Of a stretch of DNA of 33,966 bases, positions 1-9,265 are shown one piece after another. Origin of the DNA: Bacteroidota bacterium (GTDB lineage Bacteria; Bacteroidota; Bacteroidia; Chitinophagales; Chitinophagaceae). Position numbers and translations under genes: made by a program. Below the pieces are notes generated by a model. It saw only the letters and a program-made list of their open reading frames with translations. It was not told the DNA's origin and searched no databases. The stretch covers positions 15,821 to 49,786 of the forward strand of contig VBAT01000024.1 in the NCBI GenBank assembly GCA_005884665.1, given 5' to 3'. Numbering within the stretch: the first letter of the stretch is position 1; the number at the start of each line of letters is the position of its first letter.

Positions 1-211
1 GAATATACCTGAATACCCTCAGCATGGCATTATTAAAAATCATCCCTGCCCCATCCATATCGGTGGCATAGCGATAGCAGATCTTTATCATCTCGGGATA
101 GCAGTGCTTGTAAAGTTGCTCCTGGTAAGGAAGCTCACCCCGTCTGCATCCCTGCAGGATTATATCTTGTGGACTGGCCAACGAAACTGGTTGCGTTAAA
201 ACCTCTCTCAT
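1..211 (-). CDS. RNA polymerase ECF sigma factor, N-terminal part (cut by window edge)
   Basis: This is a partial gene running off the left edge; only the first 70 residues are visible, starting MREVLTQPVS at the ATG complementary to 209-211. The stretch ILQGCRRGELPYQEQLYKH, followed by MIKICYRYATD and NNAMLRVFRYI, has the layout of sigma-70 region 2 in Bacteroidota ECF factors, where a GC-x-RG-x4-Q-x-LY motif precedes the core-binding helices. The product would direct RNA polymerase to a subset of promoters. It lies 53 bases downstream of the PQQ dehydrogenase gene in the same direction, so it could be co-transcribed with it. An upstream in-phase ATG is ruled out by an immediate stop. Region 4 and any partner anti-sigma gene are outside the window. 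Confidence 0.8.
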   Translation of the reverse strand, partial: MREVLTQPVSLASPQDIILQGCRRGELPYQEQLYKHCYPEMIKICYRYATDMDGAGMIFNNAMLRVFRYI

Positions 212-264
212 CTCATATATTAACTCCTGTTCAGACGAAGAAGGTTGGGTGAACTCGAATTTTT

Positions 265-2418
265 TTACAGGGAAAAGGCAACATAAGCATCCCCGGATCG
301 GGTGCCCAGTTTTCCACCGCCGCAGGCTATTACGATATATTGCTTCCCGCCAATGCTATAAACCGAAGGTGTAGCAAAACCTGGCGCAGGAAGATCTGTT
401 TCCCACAATAATTTACCTGTTCGTTTATTGAAAGCCCGGAATTTCCCATCCCGGCTTGCCGCAATGAACAACAGCCCGCCGGCTGTTACTACCGGTCCGC
501 CATAATTTTCCGTTCCGGTAGCAGGTATTCCTCTAGCTTTTAATTCAGGATATTCTCCCAAAGGAATTTTCCATACTGTTTCGGCTTTATTCAGATCAAT
601 AGCATTGAGTGTGCCCCAGGGCGGAGCTATGGCCGGATAGTGTTCTTTGGTCAGGAATTTATTATAACCAGTACCTGTATATGGTAAATTGTTGTACTCG
701 TCATCTTTCCTTACGGGGGTAACAAATTTTTCGTGTTGTTCTTTTTTATTGTCCGTGATAAAGGATGCTATGGCTTTCTTTTCACTTTCGGCGAGCTGGC
801 TCATGGCCGGCATCATTCGCCTGCCGGTCGTAATGAGATCGATCACCTGCTGTTCGCTGTATTTTTTATTTACATCCGTCAAAGGCGGAATATTTCCGCT
901 TCCTTCCATATTGGCTCCATGACACCGCATACAGGTATTGGCATACAAACGTTGACCCGCTTCGAGATTTGTTTCATTTGTCGCCAGCTTTTTTTTGGCA
1001 TCAACCATCGTCAGTATCCATGCCATTTCATTCGCATTGATATAAATAATACCCGTCTCAGGATCATAAGCCGGTCCTCCCCATTCAGCGCCTCCGTCAT
1101 AACCGGGAAAAATGACCGTGCCCTGCCTGGAAGGTGCATTAAAGATGAAACCAGTTTTATAAGAAGCGAGCTTGTTTCTTATGTCCATTGAATCAGCGAA
1201 AAAGCTGTTGAGATCTTTTTCTGATACGGTCTGCCGCACAAACGGTTTGGGCAAACTCGGCCAGGGCTGAGTGGGTGAAAGTTTTTCACCAGCCAGTTCG
1301 GTTTCAGTGGGCACGGTTATTTCATCAATGGGATAAACGGGTTTGCCGGTAGTTCTTTCAAATAAAAAAAGCACGCCTGATTTGGTTGGCTGGGCAATGG
1401 CTTCTATTTTTTTCCCGTCCTTTGTAATATTTACCAGCACCGGCGCTGAAGGAAGATCCCTATCCCATACATCATGGTGGATCGTTTGGAAATGCCAGAT
1501 ACGTTTGCCAGTTGCAGCATCAATCGCCAGCACGGAATTGGCAAAAAGATTATTGCCGGTTCGTTTCCCGCCATAAAAATCATAGGAAGATGAGCCCGTG
1601 GGAGCGAATAAAATCCCTTTTTCCTCGTCGAGGCTAAAGCCCGACCAGGTGTTGGCGCCACCGATATGTTGGTAAGCCTCTTTATCATCCCAACTCTCAT
1701 AGCCTTCTTCACCGGGATGAGGAATAGTATGAAATATCCAGCGAAGTTTTCCTGTATGTACATCATAGGACCTGATGTGGCCGGGAGCGGCTGCAGCTCC
1801 TTCATCCACCCGGTCACCGATAATGATCATGTCTTTGTAGATGATGCCCGGAGTGGTGGCGGCTATAAAAAAATTGGTGACATCGCGGCCCAGGTCGTTA
1901 TGCAGGTCAATTTTCCCATTGTCGCCAAACGATGAAACAGGTTTCCCGGTTTTTGCATCGATACAATACAGGTTGGAGCTCGCACCGAAAAACAGGCGTT
2001 GATCATCTTTTCCATCAGTATAGTATGTAAGACCACGGCAGGTATTCATGATAAAATACCAGGCCTTTGCATTACTATCTTTTACCATGAACGGGTCAAA
2101 TACCCATTTTTCTTTTCCGGTTGCAGCGTTCAATGCAAACAATTTTAATTTGGGAGAAACGCCATATAATATGCTGTCGATCACCAGGGCATTGGCCTGT
2201 ATCTGCGACATACTATCGGCATCACCGGTATGGTAGGTCCATGCGATGTTCAACTGGGTCACATTGTTGGTATCTATTATTTTTAGCGGGGAATAGCGGT
2301 CATTTTTTTTACTACCGCCATATACTTCCCAGCCTTTATTTTTTCCGGTAGAATCATTTTTGCAGGAAACAGCGACCAGCACAATGGCGAGTGTCGATAG
2401 AATAAATAAGTATTTCAT
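265..2418 (-). CDS. PQQ-dependent dehydrogenase lipoprotein with embedded cytochrome c domain
   Basis: 717 residues. It is predicted to oxidise a sugar or alcohol in the periplasm with pyrroloquinoline quinone and pass electrons to its own haem. The N-terminus is a lipoprotein signal ending LVAVSC, with the lipidated cysteine at 19. An eight-bladed quinoprotein propeller follows, with repeated blade motifs such as LNAATGKEKW (97-106), IDAATGKRIW (299-308) and FNKRTGKLLW (663-672). A CxxCH haem motif, CMRCH, is at 496-500, with candidate methionine ligands at 535-539. This cytochrome segment (about 485-560) lies inside the propeller, before the final blades, rather than at an end. The NTCRG near 125-129 resembles the membrane glucose dehydrogenase type rather than alcohol dehydrogenases with adjacent cysteines. 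The substrate cannot be read from sequence. No PQQ biosynthesis genes are in the window, so the cofactor may be imported or made elsewhere. Confidence 0.88.
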   Translation of the reverse strand: MKYLFILSTLAIVLVAVSCKNDSTGKNKGWEVYGGSKKNDRYSPLKIIDTNNVTQLNIAWTYHTGDADSMSQIQANALVIDSILYGVSPKLKLFALNAATGKEKWVFDPFMVKDSNAKAWYFIMNTCRGLTYYTDGKDDQRLFFGASSNLYCIDAKTGKPVSSFGDNGKIDLHNDLGRDVTNFFIAATTPGIIYKDMIIIGDRVDEGAAAAPGHIRSYDVHTGKLRWIFHTIPHPGEEGYESWDDKEAYQHIGGANTWSGFSLDEEKGILFAPTGSSSYDFYGGKRTGNNLFANSVLAIDAATGKRIWHFQTIHHDVWDRDLPSAPVLVNITKDGKKIEAIAQPTKSGVLFLFERTTGKPVYPIDEITVPTETELAGEKLSPTQPWPSLPKPFVRQTVSEKDLNSFFADSMDIRNKLASYKTGFIFNAPSRQGTVIFPGYDGGAEWGGPAYDPETGIIYINANEMAWILTMVDAKKKLATNETNLEAGQRLYANTCMRCHGANMEGSGNIPPLTDVNKKYSEQQVIDLITTGRRMMPAMSQLAESEKKAIASFITDNKKEQHEKFVTPVRKDDEYNNLPYTGTGYNKFLTKEHYPAIAPPWGTLNAIDLNKAETVWKIPLGEYPELKARGIPATGTENYGGPVVTAGGLLFIAASRDGKFRAFNKRTGKLLWETDLPAPGFATPSVYSIGGKQYIVIACGGGKLGTRSGDAYVAFSL

Positions 2419-2495
2419 TTGGCAGTATTGAAAGCTGTTTTAAAGATAGCTTCAATTTAATTACCTGCCTCAAAAATCAAGCTCCGGCAGCGATC

Positions 2496-3413
2496 TCAGG
2501 CGCTGGTCAATTTGGTGAGATAATTATAACTGGATGTTATGCTTGCCAGGGCATCCTTAGGCATATCATGTTCAACAAAGAAATGTTTCATGCCGGAAGT
2601 TGAGGCTGCATCAAATATCCTTTTGAAATCAATAGTTCCTTCTCCAACAGGTAGAATGATCTCCCTCTTTGCGTCGAGATCTTTTACATGCCACAATGGA
2701 AAACGTCCGGGATAAGCTTTGAATAGATCAACTGGATCTTTGCCTCCCTTGGTTGCCCATGCAAGGTCGAGTTCCATTTGCATTGTTGTTTGTTGTAAAA
2801 AAAGTTCATACGGTATTTGTCCTTCTACTGCCCTGAACTCCGCATCATGGTTATGATAAGCAAAGCCGATCCCCGCTTTTTTGCACGCTTCGTTTGTTTT
2901 GTTCAAAACCTCAATAGAGGATTTGATTTCATCCAATGTGCCAATAGGTGTATTGGCGCAGACCAGGTATTCGATTCCCCCAGTCGCGGCTTCATCTACC
3001 AGTTCCTGCATGTTATCCCTCAGGTTCCGCATGGGCGGGATAGTTATCGGTTTTCCGTCCGGACCGGTTGGCATCTTGGCACCCGGAGGCATTGTAAATG
3101 GTGCGCCGAGCACATGATGCGATTTCCAGCTCATTCCTATGCCCGCCAGGAAAGAGGCAAATTCCTTTGGCTTCATTCCATAGTATCCGCCCTTTTTACT
3201 AAAAGCGGATTCAATCTCTTTATATCCTACGGCAGCAATCTTTTTTAAAGTTCCTTCCACATCTTCATCTATCACATTGAAAAATGTGAACAGTTGCAAG
3301 CCGATGACCTTTTTGACAGGATGATAACCCAATGCGGCCAGCAGGTTATTCCGAAGCAACATACTTCCCGCAACCACTGCTGCAGAGTTCCTGATAAATA
3401 CTTTTCTTTTCAT
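2496..3413 (-). CDS. Sugar phosphate isomerase/epimerase-like TIM barrel, exported
   Basis: 305 residues of the AP-endonuclease-2/xylose-isomerase-like TIM-barrel family. The N-terminus MKRKVFIRNSAAVVAGSMLL resembles the export signals common in secreted members from Bacteroidota, although no twin-arginine pair is seen. Expected metal and substrate motifs are visible in order: YHNHDAEF (186-193), ELDLAWA (214-220), HVKD (242-245), GEGTIDF (257-263) and VEHD (280-283). The family covers isomerases and epimerases of keto-sugars and inositols, so the exact reaction is unknown. Its start codon lies 4 bases after the stop of the double esterase, so the two are almost certainly co-transcribed and may act on the same released sugar. 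Function as an isomerase or epimerase is inferred from family only. Confidence 0.85.
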   Translation of the reverse strand: MKRKVFIRNSAAVVAGSMLLRNNLLAALGYHPVKKVIGLQLFTFFNVIDEDVEGTLKKIAAVGYKEIESAFSKKGGYYGMKPKEFASFLAGIGMSWKSHHVLGAPFTMPPGAKMPTGPDGKPITIPPMRNLRDNMQELVDEAATGGIEYLVCANTPIGTLDEIKSSIEVLNKTNEACKKAGIGFAYHNHDAEFRAVEGQIPYELFLQQTTMQMELDLAWATKGGKDPVDLFKAYPGRFPLWHVKDLDAKREIILPVGEGTIDFKRIFDAASTSGMKHFFVEHDMPKDALASITSSYNYLTKLTSA

Positions 3414-3417
3414 TGTT

Positions 3418-5040
3418 TCATTTTTTCTTATGCGAAAACATCCAGCTCATATAGTCTGGTTCGGCAAAAGCATTGTTCCAGCTATCGTGATTCACACCGG
3501 GGTACTCCGAATATTTTACTTCTGCTTTTAAAGTTTTAAGCTTATTTACCATCTCCCTTGAAAGATTGACATCTACTACGGCATCTGCGGCTCCATGAAA
3601 TACCCAGAAGGGGATTTTAGCGATCTTCTTATCATAATGACTTACATCCCCGCCACCACAGATGGGCATTGCTGCTGCATACTGGCCGGGATAACGGTAA
3701 ATAGATTCGAAGGTCCCCATGCCACCCATTGACAAGCCGGAAATATAGATCCTTGATTTATCCACAGCCTCTTCGCCTGCAATTTTCTTTACAAGTTCAT
3801 TGGCGGCTGCCAGGGGCCAGTTGGGCTCGCCCGTATAATCAAATGTTATTTTGTAGGGTTGCACATTTGTTTCAATTTTTACGACAGCCCAAAATGATTC
3901 GGAGGGGCATTGCGGGAATACAATAATGGCCGGGAAGCTTTTCCTGTTTTCTTCTTTAAGAAAAAGTTTACCACCCCAGGTCAGTTGCTTTTCGTTATCA
4001 TTTCCCCTTTCTCCCGCACCATGGAGAAAAAGTACTAATGGATATTTTTTCGTTTTATCATAATTCTCAGGATATAGGATCCGGTAGGGAAGTGTCTTGC
4101 CGTTAGCGAATAGGAATTCCTTTTTCTCGTAAGGAGCATAGGCAGGATCACTAACTGGTTTTTTTAACAGTCCCTGGATGTTCAGCCAGTCGCCAAACCG
4201 TTCTATCCAATTATCCGACGGAAGATTTTGTGTCTTCATCCCGAAGCCATGCCCGCCGCTTGCATACATATGAAGTTCTACTGGTTTTTTTGCAGCCAGC
4301 CACTTGCTATAAAGATCTATGCTATGCGGAGCAAGGTTCAACTGATCATCACTCGCGGCTGTAATGAACATAGGAGGCGCATCGGCAGCAACAGTTCCAT
4401 ACATGGCGGAAGGAAAAAAAGGATAAACCGGGGCAACGAAATCCGGGCGGGTCTGGGCAGTGTAATTAAATGCAGCCGCAGATGTTACTGTTCCTCCCGC
4501 TGAAAAACCCATAATGCCTATGCGATTTGACAGAATATGATACTCACTTGCATGGCCCCGTACATAGGCAATAGCCGCTTTGCCATCGGCAATGGCCATG
4601 GGAATGACCTTGCTGGTTCTTTCTTCAAACTCAGGCTTTCCCATTATTCTCATTACCTCGGTTGTCGGATCATCACCGGGAGTATGGGCCAGCCGATATT
4701 TTAGCACAAAGCAGGTGACGCCTTTTTTGACAAGCCATTTCGCTACATCATACCCTTCGCTATTTATCGACAAGGCAAAGAATGCACCACCCGGGCAAAT
4801 GATAACTGCTGTGCCATTGGATGTGCCAGCTTCGGGAAGAAATACATTAAGCGTTGGTTTGACAACATTATACACCACTTTGGTCTGCCACAGGTTTTTG
4901 TCGTTTTCTGCTTCATTCCAGTTCCATGATTCGGACCCGGGGGCCGCACCTTCATATAGCTGTATTACTTTTTGCTGGGCATGTAAAATAAATGCAGGTA
5001 GAAGAAGACAAAAGAAGAATGACAGTAATCTGTTGCGCAT
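3418..5040 (-). CDS. Secreted protein with two alpha/beta-hydrolase (esterase) domains
   Basis: 540 residues with a signal peptide ending ILHAQQ. Two complete serine-hydrolase domains are joined in one chain. The first, about 50-290, has the GFSAGG nucleophile elbow (Ser180), Asp231 or 232 and His264 in GGHGFG, and resembles acetyl-xylan-esterase-like hydrolases. The second, about 300-538, has an oxyanion-side LHGAGERG, the GLSMGG elbow (Ser437), Asp486 in HGAAD and His518 in GVNHDSW, and resembles CE1/feruloyl-esterase or PHB-depolymerase-like enzymes. Both catalytic triads appear intact. It would remove ester groups such as acetyl or hydroxycinnamoyl from plant polysaccharide or glycoside substrates. 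It sits in the same direction as a GH3 glucosidase and a type-B carboxylesterase, and overlaps closely with the downstream isomerase. The substrates are inferred, not shown. Confidence 0.85.
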   Translation of the reverse strand: MRNRLLSFFFCLLLPAFILHAQQKVIQLYEGAAPGSESWNWNEAENDKNLWQTKVVYNVVKPTLNVFLPEAGTSNGTAVIICPGGAFFALSINSEGYDVAKWLVKKGVTCFVLKYRLAHTPGDDPTTEVMRIMGKPEFEERTSKVIPMAIADGKAAIAYVRGHASEYHILSNRIGIMGFSAGGTVTSAAAFNYTAQTRPDFVAPVYPFFPSAMYGTVAADAPPMFITAASDDQLNLAPHSIDLYSKWLAAKKPVELHMYASGGHGFGMKTQNLPSDNWIERFGDWLNIQGLLKKPVSDPAYAPYEKKEFLFANGKTLPYRILYPENYDKTKKYPLVLFLHGAGERGNDNEKQLTWGGKLFLKEENRKSFPAIIVFPQCPSESFWAVVKIETNVQPYKITFDYTGEPNWPLAAANELVKKIAGEEAVDKSRIYISGLSMGGMGTFESIYRYPGQYAAAMPICGGGDVSHYDKKIAKIPFWVFHGAADAVVDVNLSREMVNKLKTLKAEVKYSEYPGVNHDSWNNAFAEPDYMSWMFSHKKK

Positions 5041-5060
5041 TGTAAAATATTTAGATTTGA

Positions 5061-5130
5061 GATGATGTTAGAGGACGGATGCTAGATGAAGCGGTGTCCA
5101 TTCCGACTATCCAGTATCCAGCATCCATTA
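5061..5130. repeat. Dispersed imperfect inverted repeat, copy A
   Basis: An intergenic element made of ATCCAG/GATGCT-type words. The arm at 5077-5088 (ggatgctagatg) is nearly complementary to 5115-5126 (tatccagcatcc), so it can fold as a hairpin. Its core aligns with a second copy near 33617-33654, where 31 of 38 bases match by hand alignment. It contains no ORF of note. Confidence 0.65.
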
Positions 5131-5163
5131 CTTTGTATCCGCGGCAATAAAAAAACCGTGTAT

Positions 5164-6783
5164 CTATCTCTTCATCTGTTTTTCGAGGAACAGATAACGG
5201 TCACGCGATTTTTCTGTTTCTGCTTTTGAATTTACATCGATGTACATCACTGGTGCTGCATTATTGCTTTCAACCGCGGGCCATTCCGGCACACCTAACC
5301 CGTTTGGATTTCCTGTTTTAATAAAGTTTGCAAAAAAGCTCTGCATGATCTCTGAAACGGTATAGTCTTCCGGTTGCCAGTCATACACGCGGTTAGTTGG
5401 GAGATTACCTAAAGCATATTCTATCTCCGCAGAATGTACAGCTCCCTTCGGTAATGGAGCCCTGGGTGCGCTACTGCCGGCATCCCTTGTGACGCCACCT
5501 GCAAGGTTAGCCGTGGCATTGCCCATTTCGGGGCGCATTGCAGGACGTGGACGAGCATACAGGTAACGAAATACCGGTCTACCGCCTGTCTTACTTTGTA
5601 CGTCGCTCCATCTCCAGGTACTGAAACCGATAAACCGGTCGCTGGCCAGTTCTGTTGCTGTCTGCTCGGCCTCCTCATCGGTTGAAACTGCATAAAGCCT
5701 CATAGCTTCCGTAGCATTATCACCATATAATTTCTGAACAGCTTTTTTATAATTGTCGACTGTTGGTTTATCGGCGCCTAATACCATCTGGTAAACCATC
5801 TCCTGCGAGTTCCAACCAACCAGCAGCGGCACATGTGCCTGTTCCCCTTTTTCAAAAATCTCTAATGGTGATCTTGGAAAAAAATAACCGTCAATACATA
5901 CAGGGAACGTACCAAAACCGGCGCTTGCTGTAGCTTTCATAACGTCATTTGCATTCATCGCCCGCAATTCTGAAAGTGAATTCTTATTTATTCCCGTTGC
6001 CCATTTCGAACCCGAGTTTTCGGCATCCTGTAAACTTGCTGTGGCATTTCCCAATAGCGAACCGCTTTCACCGATTGCACCGGCAATAATATTTTTTGAG
6101 AGGGGAGAAGCCATCTGAGCACAAACAGAAAACGATCCTGCTGATTCACCGGCAATGGTTATTTTTTTAGGATCCCCTCCAAATGCGGCAATATTTTTTT
6201 GTACCCATTGCAATGCGGCGCTTTGGTCCAGCAATCCATAGTTTCCCGAGGCATGGTGAGGTGATTCTTTTGTCAGCTCTGGGTAGGCAAAAAATCCAAA
6301 CACACCTAACCTGTAATTTACTGTAATGCTTACGATGCCCCTGCGTGCTAAGCTCTCGCCATCATAACGCGGCTCGGAACCGTCACCTGCAAGAAAGCCA
6401 CCACCATAAAAATATACAAGGACGGGAAGTTTATCTTTCCCGGTTTTAGAAGGCGACCATATGTTCAGGTATAAACAGTCTTCGCTTGTCCCGTCGGAGC
6501 GAAAATTCATATCGCCAAAGATGGGCAATTGCATGGCACGGGGCCCGAACTTATCGGCTTTCCGAACGCCACTCCAATTCTTCACAGGTTGCGGTTCGCG
6601 CCAGCGAAATTCACCTACGGGCGGGGCTGCAAAAGGCACTCCCCTGAAAACACGAACGCCTGATTCATCAGTACCTTCAAGAATACCGTTTGCAACTTTG
6701 ACCTGCAACAGGGAAGCTGTTTGCGCATTGGTCACGGTACCGATAGCTAAGCTCAACAGAAGTAATACATAGTGCTTGTTCAT
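5164..6783 (-). CDS. Type-B carboxylesterase, secreted
   Basis: About 539 residues of the COesterase (cholinesterase-like) family, a serine hydrolase cleaving carboxylic esters. I chose the ATG at 6783, giving a clean signal peptide MNKHYVLLLLSLAIGTVTNA; an in-frame ATG at 6804 would add seven residues and cannot be excluded. Visible family motifs are FRGVPFAAPPVG near 46-57, SEDCLYLNIW near 100-109, YFYGGGF near 124-130 and the nucleophile elbow GESAG with Ser214. The acidic residue is probably Glu328 in WNSQEM, and the catalytic His is His450 in GAVHSAEIEY. The gene is 123 bases upstream of the double esterase and 79 bases downstream of the GH3 gene, same strand. Its natural substrate is unknown; context suggests an ester on a plant-type glycoside. 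Confidence 0.9.
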   Translation of the reverse strand: MNKHYVLLLLSLAIGTVTNAQTASLLQVKVANGILEGTDESGVRVFRGVPFAAPPVGEFRWREPQPVKNWSGVRKADKFGPRAMQLPIFGDMNFRSDGTSEDCLYLNIWSPSKTGKDKLPVLVYFYGGGFLAGDGSEPRYDGESLARRGIVSITVNYRLGVFGFFAYPELTKESPHHASGNYGLLDQSAALQWVQKNIAAFGGDPKKITIAGESAGSFSVCAQMASPLSKNIIAGAIGESGSLLGNATASLQDAENSGSKWATGINKNSLSELRAMNANDVMKATASAGFGTFPVCIDGYFFPRSPLEIFEKGEQAHVPLLVGWNSQEMVYQMVLGADKPTVDNYKKAVQKLYGDNATEAMRLYAVSTDEEAEQTATELASDRFIGFSTWRWSDVQSKTGGRPVFRYLYARPRPAMRPEMGNATANLAGGVTRDAGSSAPRAPLPKGAVHSAEIEYALGNLPTNRVYDWQPEDYTVSEIMQSFFANFIKTGNPNGLGVPEWPAVESNNAAPVMYIDVNSKAETEKSRDRYLFLEKQMKR

Positions 6784-6862
6784 ATCTCGTGTGTTTTTAA
6801 ACATAAATACTCACCTGCTCAAATGTTGAAACTGTCAACACTTCACTTGATAAACTGAATTT

Positions 6863-9202
6863 TTAAAACGCTTTCTTTTTGAATTCACTAATGGGTACTT
6901 GTGGTACAAGCACCTTATTACATTTTTCCGTTACGATGTCTTTTGATAAGCTGAAACTGGCTGTTTGCCTGATGTTCGCCGAAGAAGATCCCACTTTTAT
7001 CGTATAATCCCCTGCATCAGCTATCCAGGCCGTAGCATCCGTATTGAACGAAGCCAGGTCGGAGGGATTAATGATAAAAGACAGTTTTTGCGACTGGCCG
7101 GGTTTCAGCAAATTCGTTTTTCCAAAAGATTTGAGTTCCATGACTGGTTTATTCAGTTTGCCTGAAGGAGCGGTGATATATAGTTGCGCGGCGTCTTTAC
7201 CGGCAATCTTACCTGTGTTTGTGATGGTGATTGTGGCAGTAACCGGTTTTGTAAAATCGGTTGAGCTCAAAGTGAGATCGCTGTATTTAAACTGGGTGTA
7301 CGAAAGGCCATATCCAAATTCGTATGCGGGTTTTACATTGAAGCTGCTATAATAGCGATAACCGACATATATGTCTTCATCGTAGGTCACTTCGCCGGGT
7401 ACCAGCTTCATTCCAAAAGCGCCTGAGGTTGCTTTTTCGGGAAACTCTTTGCCCGGGAAACTGCTGGCGGAGGGCACGTCTTCATATTTAACAGGAAAAC
7501 TGGTAGCCAACTTCCCGGATGGATTTATTTTTCCGCTCAAAACATCTGCAACGGCGTTACCACCTTCCAGTCCCGGTTGCCATGCAAGAAGAATGGCATC
7601 CGCATTGTCTCGCCAGCTGGCTGTTTCTATTACTCCGCCGATATTTAATACAACAATTACTTTTTTATGTTTTGCATGAAAAGCATCGGCTACATTTTTT
7701 ACCAGCTCCTGCTCCGCTGCAGATAAATTGAAATCATTTTCTACTTTCCTGTCGCGGCCCTCTCCCGCATTTCGACCGATCGTTATTAGCGCTATATCAT
7801 CTTCGTTGGCTTTTTTTGCCACCAGCTCTTTGTCAACCGTAAACTCGGGAGCAGATGGGGTTGGATTCATGAATTCCTGGAAGAAACTTTTTTTCGGGTG
7901 GTTTGCCCGGTAATCAGCAAGATAAGACGTATAAGTATTCTTTACTTCCTCATCCAGTTTATATCCGGCGTTGGACATTCCCTGCACGAGGGAGATCGTG
8001 TAAGCTTCATTGACATCGCCACTGCCTGTCCCGCCTGAAATAAAATCATAAGATGTATTTCCAAACGTAGCAATGGTTTTCGTGGCGTTTGTAAAAGGCA
8101 GGGCTGCATTATTGTTTTTTAACAGCACCATTCCTTCCGATGCTGCGGTACGGGCAATAACAGCGTGTGATTTTAGGTCGGGCTTATCGCTGAAAGCATA
8201 TTTTTTGTATGACTGCGTACCGAGAATATACCTGACAATGCGTTCGGCATTTTCATCCAGTACTTTCTCGTCAAGAGTTCCATCCTTTATAGCAGCAAGT
8301 ATTGTTTTGGTCTGCGCGGAAGTGCCGGGCATAAGCAGGTCATTGCCCGCTTTCATCTGGGCCACGGGGTCTTTTCCGCCAAACCAGTCTGTCATCACCA
8401 GTCCATCGAATCCCCATTCTTTTCTTAATATGGTAGTAAGCAGGTCATGGCTTTCGGAAGTATAGGTTCCATTGATATAGTTATAGGAGCTCATCACTGT
8501 CCAGGGATGTGCTTCGCGGATACCTATTTCGAAGCCTTTCAGGTAAATTTCCCGCAGTGCCCGTTCACTTGCAATAGTGTTTACTGAATTCCTGTTTGTT
8601 TCCTGTTCATTGGCTGCAAAATGTTTGATCGAAGTGCCAACGCCATTGGACTGGATGCCGTTTACCATCGCGGCAGTCATTTTCCCGGTAATGAGGGGAT
8701 CTTCTGAATAATATTCGAAATTTCTTCCGCCCAAAGGATTACGATGGATATTGAGACCGGGTCCAAGGATAACATCTACACCGTATTCTTTTACTTCGTT
8801 GCCCATAGCCTTACCAACCCGCTCAACGAGTTTCGTGTCCCAGGTTGAAGCAAGCAGTGTTGCTACCGGCCATGCTGTAGCATAATAAGACTTTGAACTA
8901 TCCTTGTTGCGGAAAGGTTCTATTCTCAAACCGGCAGGCCCGTCCGACACAACGGTGTTAGGCAGCCCCAATCGCTGGATGGCATAAGTGGTACCGGCGG
9001 CACCGGGAACTTTATCCATTGTTTGTCCTATAACGGGACCGGTATTTTGTGCCAAACCCGGGATGTTCATGCCCATGCCTACAACAAGAGAAGCTTTTTC
9101 TTCGAGGGTCATCTTCGCTACCAGCTCTTTTGCTTTATTGGTTTGTGTAAATGCTGCAGATGCCAGGAAGACGAAGAAAGAAACACAAAGCGTGGATTTC
9201 AT
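6863..9202 (-). CDS. Glycoside hydrolase family 3 beta-glucosidase
   Basis: 779 residues with a signal peptide (MKSTLCVSFFVFLASAAFTQ), so a periplasmic or exported enzyme. The GH3 N-terminal barrel shows GPGLNIHRNPLGGRNFEYYSEDP-type sequence (147-169), KH at 193-194, and the nucleophile Asp272 in MTDWFGG. The second domain carries GRNAGEGRD, with Glu481 as probable acid/base. The C-terminal fibronectin-III-like domain starts at about 650, after YEFGYGLSYTQF. The length is typical for three-domain GH3 enzymes. It would release glucose or a related sugar from the non-reducing end of beta-glycosides. The released sugar could feed the PQQ dehydrogenase encoded further along the same strand. Exact linkage preference is not readable from sequence. 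Confidence 0.92.
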   Translation of the reverse strand: MKSTLCVSFFVFLASAAFTQTNKAKELVAKMTLEEKASLVVGMGMNIPGLAQNTGPVIGQTMDKVPGAAGTTYAIQRLGLPNTVVSDGPAGLRIEPFRNKDSSKSYYATAWPVATLLASTWDTKLVERVGKAMGNEVKEYGVDVILGPGLNIHRNPLGGRNFEYYSEDPLITGKMTAAMVNGIQSNGVGTSIKHFAANEQETNRNSVNTIASERALREIYLKGFEIGIREAHPWTVMSSYNYINGTYTSESHDLLTTILRKEWGFDGLVMTDWFGGKDPVAQMKAGNDLLMPGTSAQTKTILAAIKDGTLDEKVLDENAERIVRYILGTQSYKKYAFSDKPDLKSHAVIARTAASEGMVLLKNNNAALPFTNATKTIATFGNTSYDFISGGTGSGDVNEAYTISLVQGMSNAGYKLDEEVKNTYTSYLADYRANHPKKSFFQEFMNPTPSAPEFTVDKELVAKKANEDDIALITIGRNAGEGRDRKVENDFNLSAAEQELVKNVADAFHAKHKKVIVVLNIGGVIETASWRDNADAILLAWQPGLEGGNAVADVLSGKINPSGKLATSFPVKYEDVPSASSFPGKEFPEKATSGAFGMKLVPGEVTYDEDIYVGYRYYSSFNVKPAYEFGYGLSYTQFKYSDLTLSSTDFTKPVTATITITNTGKIAGKDAAQLYITAPSGKLNKPVMELKSFGKTNLLKPGQSQKLSFIINPSDLASFNTDATAWIADAGDYTIKVGSSSANIRQTASFSLSKDIVTEKCNKVLVPQVPISEFKKKAF

Positions 9203-9265
9203 ATAGCAATCATTTAAGAAACAAAACTCCGTCAGTCTTTAACCAACCGAACTGATATATATCAA

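Noticed and set aside
733..1191. 152-residue plus-strand frame
   Set aside because: It is antisense to the PQQ dehydrogenase haem region, whose motifs are intact.
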